5,381 nt of DNA from Hyphomicrobium_A sp964620915. Lineage in GTDB: Bacteria > Pseudomonadota > Alphaproteobacteria > Rhizobiales > Hyphomicrobiaceae. The notes under the pieces were generated by a model. That model was not told the origin of the DNA and did no database searches. It saw only the letters and a list, made by a program, of their open reading frames with translations. Below, one piece after another: positions 1 to 4,930 of this stretch. The position numbers were made by a program, and so were the translations under genes. Every line of letters starts with the position of its first letter. Positions within the stretch are counted from its first letter, which is position 1. The stretch is from NCBI GenBank assembly GCA_964620915.1, contig CAZUKP010000154.1, positions 1 through 5,381 on the forward strand, in the 5' to 3' direction.

Positions 1-21
1 CATCACGGCGCGCATCGCCCA

Positions 22-48
22 TTGGGCCTGTTGCACGCAACGGCCCAA
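22..48. other. Strong imperfect hairpin near the left edge
   Basis: TTGGGCC (22-28) pairs with GGCCCAA (42-48). Inside it, after a bulged T at 29, GTTG (30-33) pairs with CAAC (38-41) around a four-base loop. No T-run follows on either strand, so it is not a classic intrinsic terminator. It could be a terminator remnant, an RNA processing site or a protein-binding palindrome belonging to a gene left of the window. Only the structure is seen; the function is unknown. Confidence 0.4.
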
Positions 49-123
49 CGCGTCGAGTCTTAATGTGCAAATCAGTGGAACGATCTTCGGCGACAAGGGA
101 TGCGCCCCCGGTCCCAAAGCCGC

Positions 124-163
124 AAAAAAAAATTACCAAAGCACTTGGCAAATGCCGAGCTTT
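124..163 (-). terminator. Rho-independent terminator of the 174-residue membrane protein gene
   Basis: Read on the minus strand, AAAGC (163-159) pairs with GCTTT (142-138), and TCGGCA (158-153) pairs with TGCCAA (150-145, one G-T pair), with a small loop and a two-base bulge. After a five-base gap comes a run of nine T (132-124). It lies about 65 bases past the stop of the gene ending at 227, where a terminator is expected. The gap between stem and T-run is longer than ideal. Confidence 0.55.
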
Positions 164-226
164 AACGTTCCCTGCGACGATTGGCGAACAAAAAAGGGCA
201 TTTGCAATTAGTTCAGCGCTTGCCGC

Positions 227-751
227 TTACTGCCCGCCGCCCAACGAGTAGAGCAACTCGGCCAGGCCGAGCACAATGCCGAGCGAGGCCATCGTCATCA
301 GCGCATAGAGCGAGGTGATGAACAGCCGCACGACGCCGGTGCCGGAACCGACCTGTTCGTGAAACCGGTGGGTCATGCGGCCGGACGGATCGTCGATCAG
401 CTCGTCTTCCAGCCGGCACGCGATGCCGGTGCTGACATCGAGATAGCGTGTGTAAAGCTTGATCTTGCGCAGGAACTGGATCGCCAGCGTGATCGACATG
501 ATGCAGGCGGCGACGGCAAGCGGCCCGCCGAGGTCGAACGGCCGGCCCAACAGGTTGATTTCCGGAACGTAATGCCAGGCGGCGTAGCCGACGCCGAGAA
601 ACGCCGTCGACGCCGTGATCCCGGCGATGCTCGCCTGTAGCCTGAGCGAGCCCAGAGTGCCGACGGTAAACCGGATGACGCGGTAATATTCGAGATCGTG
701 GCGGTGACCCACGATGACGGCAGGCTGTCGGGGTTGCTCGACTTGCGCCAT
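227..751 (-). CDS. Hypothetical three-helix integral membrane protein, 174 aa
   Basis: I do not recognise a named family. Three hydrophobic stretches, at about residues 38-60, 73-94 and 141-167, predict an inner-membrane protein. The charged loop between helices 2 and 3 (about 95-138) contains RKIKLYTRYLDVSTGIACRL, an acidic run and RMTHRFHEQ. The N-terminal 37 residues are soluble, with no cleavable signal peptide. The ATG at 749-751 is chosen because CGGAG sits a normal distance upstream. G+C-rich codon use at third positions matches the ERF region, supporting real coding over the longer overlapping frames. It lies 124 bases downstream of the DUF2892 gene on the same strand and may be co-transcribed with it or use its own promoter. 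A terminator follows at 124-163. Substrate and role cannot be read from the sequence. Confidence 0.8.
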   Translation of the reverse strand: MAQVEQPRQPAVIVGHRHDLEYYRVIRFTVGTLGSLRLQASIAGITASTAFLGVGYAAWHYVPEINLLGRPFDLGGPLAVAACIMSITLAIQFLRKIKLYTRYLDVSTGIACRLEDELIDDPSGRMTHRFHEQVGSGTGVVRLFITSLYALMTMASLGIVLGLAELLYSLGGGQ

Positions 752-875
752 GTTCGCTGCTCCGGTTCGGGCGATCGAGCGATCTGCGTAGCATATTGAG
801 GCCTAGCATAGGATGACGCTTTGGGCGCGGGGTCTTGCCCGTGTCCGGCATGTGTCGATCTATCTCCGTCTCGGC

Positions 876-1079
876 TCAAGGTTTGCCGCAGGTGTTCATG
901 CCGAGGAGCCGGTAGGCCGGGCAAAAGCTGACCAGGCTGGTGAGGACAAAGACGGCCGCCACCACGTAAGCGATCACGGCGATCGTGCCTTGCAACACGC
1001 CGGTCAGGGCGAGGATCACGAGTGCGACTGCGATGCCAGTGCGCACAAGCCGGTCTAGATTTCCCATATTGTGGGTCAT
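876..1079 (-). CDS. DUF2892 / YgaP-type transmembrane domain protein, 67 aa
   Basis: The protein has two closely spaced hydrophobic helices (about residues 11-30 and 32-51) followed by CPAYRLLGMNTC, close to the C-P-x-Y-x-L-x-G-x-x-T-C signature ending DUF2892 domains. In the family the domain occurs alone or fused to rhodanese domains, as in YgaP; here it stands alone at the usual size. Cys53 and Cys64 are the conserved pair. The ATG at 1077-1079 is chosen over an upstream alternative start near 1289: GGAGAG lies five bases before it, and the 70 residues of the longer version are arginine-rich and non-membrane-like. The family's biochemical function is poorly known; roles in sulfur or redox stress are suggested by context in other genomes. 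An FNR/FixK-like promoter lies just upstream, suggesting induction under low oxygen. Confidence 0.85.
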   Translation of the reverse strand: MTHNMGNLDRLVRTGIAVALVILALTGVLQGTIAVIAYVVAAVFVLTSLVSFCPAYRLLGMNTCGKP

Positions 1080-1119
1080 TGGTTCTCTCCGTTTCGATGC
1101 CGCGCGTTCGGCTGCGGCC

Positions 1120-1162
1120 ATTGTCACACCAGGGCAACGATTGCGGCTTTGCGTTAGGTCAA
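1120..1162 (-). promoter_or_regulatory. FNR/FixK-like class II promoter for the DUF2892 gene
   Basis: On the minus strand 1162-1149 reads TTGACCTAACGCAA, which keeps the TTG-N8-CAA symmetry of FNR/FixK/CRP-family boxes; mixed TCAA and GCAA half-sites are known from FixK targets. A -10-like GACAAT lies at 1125-1120. Its centre is 33 bases from the box centre, which would put the box near -42, the class II activator position. The predicted transcript starts near 1113, leaving a leader of about 34 bases before the ATG at 1079. The box is not a perfect consensus, so this is a prediction from spacing and symmetry together. Confidence 0.5.
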
Positions 1163-1433
1163 AAACAGATCCGCGTGAGGGACAACGCGCGGGCCGATCC
1201 ACTGTCGAAAGCTGTGAAAGTCTTGTGCGTTTCTTGTGGACCGGCTGTGACTCCCCCTGCCCGGCCGGCTTGCGCCGCTTGTGACTCATCTGTGGACCGG
1301 CGGTGGACGCCTGCGCCGAACGGCGTTTCGCGTCAAGCGTCTGCGCGCATCAGCGCCGTGCGCGTGCTTCGCCTTGTGCATAGCGGGGACAGCGGCCCAC
1401 GCCGCGCCGGTGTCTGCCTGTGGACAACAGCGC
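1163..1433. other. Intergenic region with repeated TGTGGAC motifs
   Basis: There is no convincing gene between the divergent promoters. TGTGGACCGGC occurs twice (1235-1245 and 1291-1301) and TGTGACTC twice (1246-1253 and 1280-1287). A third TGTGGAC is at 1419-1425, within TGTGGACAA (1419-1427), one base from the reverse complement of the DnaA-box consensus TTATCCACA. The frames open through this stretch give arginine- and proline-rich peptides with no domain-like pattern. The repeats may be protein-binding sites or degenerate direct duplications. Confidence 0.4.
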
Positions 1434-1450
1434 CTACGCAATTTGCATTG
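1434..1450. promoter_or_regulatory. Upstream operator copy O1 (imperfect)
   Basis: CTACGCAATTTGCATTG matches 14 of the 17 bases of the downstream perfect palindrome. The left half-site is intact and the right half-site is degraded. Its centre is 23 bases from that of the second copy, about two helical turns, so both would lie on the same DNA face. It overlaps the first three bases of the -35 element. This is the layout expected for a dimeric repressor binding cooperatively. Confidence 0.6.
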
Positions 1451-1476
1451 ACAGGACTACGCAATATGCGTAGCTT
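1448..1476 (+). promoter_or_regulatory. Sigma-70-type promoter of the recombinase operon
   Basis: A perfect TTGACA (-35) at 1448-1453 is followed after 17 bases by the weak -10 TAGCTT (1471-1476). Weak -10 hexamers are common in alphaproteobacteria. The predicted start is near 1483, leaving a leader of about 150 bases before the ATG at 1631. The spacer holds the perfect operator palindrome, so repressor binding would occlude RNA polymerase directly. Confidence 0.55.
1457..1473. promoter_or_regulatory. Perfect palindromic operator O2 between -35 and -10
   Basis: CTACGCAATATGCGTAG has two exact seven-base half-sites around a three-base centre. It sits between the -35 and -10 elements and overlaps the first three bases of the -10. 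Position and symmetry resemble operators of XRE/Cro-CI-type prophage repressors. No candidate repressor is encoded in this window, so the regulator is either outside it or acts from elsewhere in the genome. Confidence 0.65.
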
Positions 1477-1520
1477 CCGCCTCGTCCCCGCCCTGCTTCG
1501 CAATCGGCCGGCGCGGGGGC

Positions 1521-1592
1521 GCCCTTCGCTTAAAGGGCATGGCCTCTCTCTTCGCCTGGCGGCCCGCTTACGGGGTGGAACAGCGGGCCGCC
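1521..1592 (+). promoter_or_regulatory. Two leader hairpins, possible attenuator or translation control element
   Basis: GCCCTT (1521-1526) pairs with AAGGGC (1533-1538), ending exactly at the ATG of the 31-codon ORF and burying the only nearby purine-rich stretch. A second stem pairs GGCGGCCCGC (1558-1567) with GCGGGCCGCC (1583-1592), ten perfect pairs around a 15-base loop, followed by TCTTTCTCC. The second could act as a weak terminator or as a translation-sensitive structure in the leader. The T-run is interrupted, so simple intrinsic termination is not certain. Confidence 0.4.
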
Positions 1593-1634
1593 TCTTTCTC
1601 CGGGGCGAGACACAACCTCAAGTTTACGCCATGA
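1539..1634 (+). CDS. Possible 31-aa leader peptide
   Basis: An ATG at 1539 opens 31 codons ending in a TGA at 1632-1634, overlapping the ATG of the next gene as ATGA. The peptide begins MASLFAWRPAYGVEQRAA and resembles nothing I know. In its favour: ATGA overlaps recur at two later junctions of this operon, and the next gene lacks its own good ribosome site, so coupling would explain its translation. Against it: AAAGGG lies only one base before the start, too close for an ordinary Shine-Dalgarno, and a hairpin covers it. It may be a coupling or attenuation leader whose product has no function. Confidence 0.3.
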   Translation: MASLFAWRPAYGVEQRAASFSGARHNLKFTP

Positions 1635-2080
1635 CCAGAATCGCAAAGGATGCGGACCACGCGGTGCCAGAGGATGAGGCGCCCGCGCGCGCGAAGAGCA
1701 GCGCCCAAAGGATGACGCGACGCGTCTTCGGGCCGATGATCGCGGCGGGCGCGGCGGACTATATGCGCGGGCGCGATCTGCCGAAGCTGCTCAAAGTTTC
1801 CGAGGACGAGCTCGAACGGTTCACCGTCGAGAGCACGGAGCGCATCGTCGCGCGCCTCACACGCGCGGCCCGCGCCCAAGGCGCGCTCGGGCGGCGGCGC
1901 CACTGGTCGTACGACATGAACCGGCATCTCGCCGTGCTGATCGCGCTCAAGGCCGAGCGCGCCAGCCTGGCGCATCTCCGCAATGCCCAAGGCCTGGCCC
2001 GGCTGGTCGCGGCGGCGGCATCGCCGCAAGCAGCTTCGCTGCAAGCTTCGCCGCGAGCGGCCTCGCCGCAGGCGGCCTAG
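1631..2080 (+). CDS. Conserved-looking hypothetical protein with alanine-rich tail, 149 aa
   Basis: First gene of reasonable size behind the operator-controlled promoter. The core (about residues 28-125) is predicted helical and very basic, with GPMIAAGAADYMRGRDLPKL, an acidic segment SEDELERF, then an RAARAQGALGRRRHW stretch and a last helix, RHLAVLIALKAERASL. The layout vaguely recalls DUF6477-type proteins of alphaproteobacteria, but I cannot confirm this. There is no signal peptide or membrane helix. Residues 131-149 form a low-complexity tail of SPQAA-like units. ATG 1631 is preferred because an in-frame extension upstream would run through the promoter. No strong Shine-Dalgarno precedes it, which fits translational coupling to the 31-codon ORF. 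A nucleic-acid-binding accessory role for the downstream recombinase is conceivable from basicity and context only. Confidence 0.75.
   Translation: MTRIAKDADHAVPEDEAPARAKSSAQRMTRRVFGPMIAAGAADYMRGRDLPKLLKVSEDELERFTVESTERIVARLTRAARAQGALGRRRHWSYDMNRHLAVLIALKAERASLAHLRNAQGLARLVAAAASPQAASLQASPRAASPQAA
2021..2077 (+). repeat. Degenerate tandem repeat encoding SPQAA units
   Basis: Four consecutive units encode SPQAA, SLQA, SPRAA and SPQAA at the very 3' end of the 149-aa gene. At the DNA level the units start TCGCCGC or TCGCTGC and are 15, 12, 15 and 15 bases long. Third-position differences between units show some age. Unit number is likely to vary between strains by slippage. The repeat adds a flexible neutral tail rather than a domain. 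Confidence 0.6.
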
Positions 2081-2093
2081 CCTGGTGGGCGGC

Positions 2094-2225
2094 GTGAGCC
2101 GGATCGCCCTCACCCTGGTATTTCTGTTTTTGCTGTGGCGGCTGTTCGCGCCGGAGGAGCCCGCCATTCCGCCGGAGCATCAGGCCTCGCTCCTTCCCGC
2201 GATCGCATACGAGGCACCGCCATGA
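2094..2225 (+). CDS. Small single-helix membrane protein, 43 aa
   Basis: The frame starting at GTG 2094 reads MSRIALTLVFLFLLWRLF, one N-terminal membrane helix (about residues 4-18), followed by a proline- and glutamate-containing tail ending AIAYEAPP. It lies 13 bases after the preceding stop, and its TGA overlaps the next ATG as ATGA (2222-2225). GTG 2094 is chosen because it starts right before the helix; earlier starts in this frame would add an arginine-rich stretch encoded inside the preceding gene. GTG 2085 is an alternative. The upstream GGTGGGCGGC is only a weak ribosome site. The helix could be an anchor or an uncleaved signal. I recognise no family; small membrane proteins of unknown role are common in phage early operons. 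Confidence 0.5.
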   Translation: MSRIALTLVFLFLLWRLFAPEEPAIPPEHQASLLPAIAYEAPP

Positions 2226-2407
2226 GCGCGCGCGCCGAAGACCAACAGGCACCCCCCTCCGTCACCCCGGGCTTGACCCGGGGTCCAGACGAGGGCGCAA
2301 CAAGGTCTGTTGCCGCCGAGCCAAGCGGCACTTCAACACCATGGATTGCCGGGTCGGAGGCGAGCCTCCGCCCGGCAATGACGAAGAGAAATGAGGCGGA
2401 GCCATGA
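2222..2407 (+). CDS. 61-aa ORF mostly created by an inserted palindromic repeat
   Basis: The ORF joins its neighbours by ATGA overlaps at both ends (2222-2225 and 2404-2407). GAGG at 2211-2214 is a fair Shine-Dalgarno site seven bases before the ATG. Residues 1-13 (MSARAEDQQ...) and about the last nine come from operon DNA. The middle, including VTPGLTRGP, is the literal translation of a 124-bp bipartite palindromic repeat (2260-2383). The product has no recognisable fold and may serve only to keep ribosomes moving into the ERF gene. Alternatively, ATG 2222 was once the start of the ERF gene or of a different small protein before the insertion. Coding by position is plausible; a functional protein is doubtful. 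Confidence 0.35.
   Translation: MSARAEDQQAPPSVTPGLTRGPDEGATRSVAAEPSGTSTPWIAGSEASLRPAMTKRNEAEP
2260..2383. repeat. Bipartite palindromic (REP/MITE-like) repeat, 124 bp
   Basis: The ends are inverted CGTCA (2260-2264) and TGACG (2379-2383). The left part is a perfect hairpin, ACCCCGGG (2264-2271) with CCCGGGGT (2277-2284). The right part is a compound hairpin, ATTGCCGGG (2345-2353) with CCCGGCAAT (2371-2379), enclosing GGAGGC (2356-2361) and GCCTCC (2364-2369). GTCCA (2283-2287) and TGGA (2342-2345) are further inverted motifs flanking the centre. Repeats with this GTCA-CCGGGC-TTGACCCGGG...TGGATTGCCGGG form are familiar from many Hyphomicrobiales genomes, usually between genes. Here it lies within an operon and is read through as protein-coding frame. 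Confidence 0.8.
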
Positions 2408-3195
2408 GCGCCGAACAAGCGGAAACCGCTGACGCGCAAGCGGGCGTCCCGCTAGCGGGTGGGCCGGCGGACCAGTCCGCGGAGCAACCGGCGGAGCCGG
2501 TGGGGGCCCTGCAATCGTTGCTGGCCATCGCCGCGCTCGCCGCGCGCGATCCCGCCGTCGATGCGGCGAAGCTCGCAAGCCTGCTCGATCTCTGCCGGAC
2601 GCTCGAGAGCGAAGCTGGTTTGCGCGCCTTCAACGAGGCGATGATCGCCGTGCAAACCGAGCTCAAACCCATCGCCACCGACGCGCTCAACCCGCAGACC
2701 AAGTCGAACTACGCCTCTTACGCCGCGCTCGACCGGGCGCTTCGGCCCATCTACACCGCGCACGGCTTCGCGCTGTCGTTCGACACGGGCGATGCGCCCG
2801 CGGCCGATGCGGTGCGCGTGCTGTGCCATGTGTCGCACCGGGCGGGGCATGTGCGCGTCTACCGCGCCGACCTTCCCGCCGACGGCAAGGGCGCTAAAGG
2901 CGGCGGCGCCATGAGCCGCACCCACGCGGTCGGCTCGGCGCTGACCTACGGCATGCGCTATCTGCTCAAGATGATCTTCAACGTCGCCATCGGCGAGGAC
3001 GACGACGACGGCAATGCAGCGGGCGCGGGCGCCATCACCGCCGAGCAGGCCAAGACATTGCGCGCGGCGATCGACGAAGTGGGCGGAAGCCCGGTTAGCT
3101 TCTGCCGCCAATACCGCATCTCAAAGCTCACCGACCTCCCGACGCACAAATACCGCGACGCGCTGGACCGCCTGGCCAAGGGCAAACTAGGGTGA
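2404..3195 (+). CDS. erf: ERF-family single-strand annealing recombinase, 263 aa
   Basis: The protein belongs to the ERF superfamily of phage-type single-strand annealing proteins, which form rings on single-stranded DNA and promote annealing during recombination. The ERF domain spans about residues 68-204. It has NEAMIAVQTELKPI, the KSNYASYAALD stretch (100-110), GSALTYGMRYLLKM (177-190) and the acidic end GEDDDDG (197-203), all family hallmarks. Residues 1-66 are alanine-rich and low in complexity. A C-terminal helical module (about 211-263, ITAEQAKTLRAAIDEVGGS... to DALDRLAKG) matches the second domain often found in ERF proteins. The length is normal. ATG 2404 follows GAGGCGGAG and overlaps the previous stop as ATGA. 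Partners often found with ERF (single-strand binding protein, exonuclease) are absent: the next gene is convergent. G+C is high. Phage origin is inferred from family and operator-type control. Confidence 0.92.
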   Translation: MSAEQAETADAQAGVPLAGGPADQSAEQPAEPVGALQSLLAIAALAARDPAVDAAKLASLLDLCRTLESEAGLRAFNEAMIAVQTELKPIATDALNPQTKSNYASYAALDRALRPIYTAHGFALSFDTGDAPAADAVRVLCHVSHRAGHVRVYRADLPADGKGAKGGGAMSRTHAVGSALTYGMRYLLKMIFNVAIGEDDDDGNAAGAGAITAEQAKTLRAAIDEVGGSPVSFCRQYRISKLTDLPTHKYRDALDRLAKGKLG

Positions 3196-3223
3196 TGTGG
3201 GCTGCCCTCAATCTCGCCGCGAA

Positions 3224-4300
3224 CTATCCCGCCAATAGCGTTCCATATTCTCTAAAGAACCGGGTGCAATCTGTGTCTACTCCGGGGAGGACCGGCGCGC
3301 ACCCAATTGATTTGCGTACCCGTGTTGAGATGGCCTCCAGTGTGGGTTGGGGTTCACGAAAAGATGTAGCGTAGACCCGCGTCGGCTTCGCCGTCGCGTG
3401 ATCAAATTTAAGTAGGCGCATGTTTTGCTTGTGGTACCCAAACCCAAGAAATACAACGTTGCGCGCGTTTGCGATCGCTAAGCGCGCTGACGCAAGCTCC
3501 GAATTATCTTCCGTGTTCTCAGTATAAACCCGAATCCGTTGAGACAGCTCAGGTGTCAGGTTAAGGGACGGCCCGAACGGTGTGGTTGATAACTCACCGC
3601 TGCAATGCAAGGCCCCAAGGCCTCCATATGGCCTAATGATCCGAAGGCCATGCATAACTTTGGTGGCTTCGTCTCCATCTATCCCGAACGCCGCTTGAAC
3701 CATGTGGTACAGGACGCATTCGACGCAACGGTCGTAGTTAAAGGATATGATCGTTACATCATTAAATAGAGACTCAACCTCTGACCGGGGAACGCCCGTC
3801 GCCAAAAGCTGTATGAAAGTGCCGATCCACGTCTGTTCTCGAATATGTTCCTCAGCGTCTGTTTGAGCCCCGAAATCATCAGCCGCCAGTTGTTTTACGA
3901 TACTAGTTTGCTCTGCTCGGGCGATCACCCGCGCGATGGCCATCTTTCCGAATTTGACCATCCTCTCGTCGTGAGAGTGGCTAAACAGAAAATCATCAAT
4001 CGATGGAAAGGACGGCAGTGCCCTAACGAGCGTTTTTGAAATAGGAATGATATTCCTCTTGCCAATTTGTTTGGCCAACTGTTCGTAGAAAAAGGGGTCC
4101 CCACTCTCTAACTTGCCATAGTCGGAAAACCGAAAGCGGCATTCGTTCTGTACGTTGCTTTTTAGGGAGCGTCCGCTAGGCAAGCCGAAGTCAACGCTCG
4201 CTCCCGCGCCCAAAATTAAGACTGTGGATCCTGACAACATCTGCGAAGCAAGAAATCTGCGAGATCGAGAATCAGACGGCCTTGCATGCCGCCTCGGCAA
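3224..4300 (-). CDS. SIR2-superfamily-like protein, candidate defence effector
   Basis: A Rossmann-type nucleotide site, VLILGAGAS (27-35) then GLPSG (39-43), opens the protein. SFNYDRCVE (186-194) corresponds to the TNYD region of SIR2 domains, and FLGFGYHKQNMRLL (284-297) to their late G-Y element. Many SIR2-like bacterial proteins are NAD-consuming anti-phage effectors. Here the position of the sirtuin catalytic histidine reads RPYGGLG (223-229), so NADase activity is uncertain. There is no membrane segment. The longest frame begins at TTG 4300, three bases after the nuclease stop; the first ATG is at 4240 (338 aa), immediately before the domain. Neither has a good Shine-Dalgarno, suggesting coupling to the nuclease gene. 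Codon use is less G+C-rich than in the ERF operon, suggesting acquisition by transfer. Stop at 3224, 28 bases from the convergent ERF stop. Confidence 0.75.
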   Translation of the reverse strand: MPRRHARPSDSRSRRFLASQMLSGSTVLILGAGASVDFGLPSGRSLKSNVQNECRFRFSDYGKLESGDPFFYEQLAKQIGKRNIIPISKTLVRALPSFPSIDDFLFSHSHDERMVKFGKMAIARVIARAEQTSIVKQLAADDFGAQTDAEEHIREQTWIGTFIQLLATGVPRSEVESLFNDVTIISFNYDRCVECVLYHMVQAAFGIDGDEATKVMHGLRIIRPYGGLGALHCSGELSTTPFGPSLNLTPELSQRIRVYTENTEDNSELASARLAIANARNVVFLGFGYHKQNMRLLKFDHATAKPTRVYATSFREPQPTLEAISTRVRKSIGCAPVLPGVDTDCTRFFREYGTLLAG

Positions 4301-4303
4301 CCA

Positions 4304-4930
4304 CTAGGCCGCTTCTATAGCCTCGCTTGCGCTCCACTGTCGCCACCGCCAGCGGAGTAGTTCATGGACAACCTCTGCCGCACAACCTTTGGCGTCATTG
4401 AAAAGTTCGGCGCCGCTGTGCCTGATAACCTCTATGTTGGCGGCGCGCAGATACTTATCACGCTCTCGGTCTGCATCCCATTGGGCCTTTGAGCAGTTAT
4501 GATATTCCTCGCCATCGCACTCGATGTTGATCCATTTCTGGTTGCCGCGTGCATCCTTGCCCATGACCAGAAAATCGAGGCGATAACGTCCGAAGTTGAA
4601 CTGTGGTGCGATGATCAGGTCACCTTTGGGCATCATGTGACCGGGATGAAGCACGACCGCAGGGATACTCAAGAACGGATACCAGTCAGCAAACAGTAGC
4701 CCAGCCATCATCAGCTTTTCGATGGGGCTTTCGCACGAAGCGAACGGTTTCGCCTGTAGCGCCTTGTTCACGGCGCTAATGGCTCCGTCCTCCGACATCT
4801 CAAGCTTCAATAACGTGTCAACGCATGCGCTTGCCTGTTGACCAAGGATCGTTCTTGCACGGGAGTCCGAGTGTGGCCCTCCGAACAAGTCGGAGTCTAA
4901 CAGCGCCTCAAATACATGCTTTACTGACAT
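4304..4930 (-). CDS. DUF559/Vsr-like PD-(D/E)XK-fold endonuclease, 208 aa
   Basis: The C-terminal two-thirds carries the restriction-endonuclease-like core typical of DUF559 proteins: SPIEKLM with Glu71, YRLDFLV with Asp119, INIECDGEEYH with Glu137, Asp139 and His144, then DRERDKYLRAANIEVIRHSG (154-173). Asp119 and the E-x-D motif are the likely metal-binding residues, and the DRxRD...L segment is a family hallmark. The N-terminal 60 residues are helical and unassigned; they may set specificity or partner contacts. Such domains cut or nick DNA in Vsr-like repair enzymes and in several defence contexts. ATG 4928-4930 has GGGGA nine bases upstream. The SIR2-like gene follows in the same phase after a single TAG, so the two are surely co-transcribed. 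A 208-aa stand-alone nuclease with all motifs appears intact. Confidence 0.8.
   Translation of the reverse strand: MSVKHVFEALLDSDLFGGPHSDSRARTILGQQASACVDTLLKLEMSEDGAISAVNKALQAKPFASCESPIEKLMMAGLLFADWYPFLSIPAVVLHPGHMMPKGDLIIAPQFNFGRYRLDFLVMGKDARGNQKWINIECDGEEYHNCSKAQWDADRERDKYLRAANIEVIRHSGAELFNDAKGCAAEVVHELLRWRWRQWSASEAIEAA

Noticed and set aside
63..251. 62-codon plus frame near the left edge
   Set aside because: It overlaps the terminator and the 3' end of the 174-aa gene, its lysine-rich part comes from the poly-A tract, and it has no ribosome site.
213..1137. Two long minus-strand frames overlapping both membrane protein genes
   Set aside because: Their products are arginine- and proline-rich shadow translations of high-G+C DNA. 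The frames at 227-751 and 876-1079 have membrane helices, ribosome sites and a family match.
1022..1630. Long plus-strand frame extending upstream of the 149-aa gene
   Set aside because: The extension would run through the operators, promoter and intergenic repeats, and its peptide is arginine- and proline-rich with no domain pattern. ATG 1631 is taken as the start.
1568..3111. Minus-strand frames opposite the ERF operon
   Set aside because: They are arginine- and alanine-rich shadows of the G+C-rich plus-strand genes, with no recognisable motifs.
3192..3374. 60-codon plus frame after the ERF gene
   Set aside because: It lies opposite the well-supported end of the SIR2-like gene and has no ribosome site or motif.
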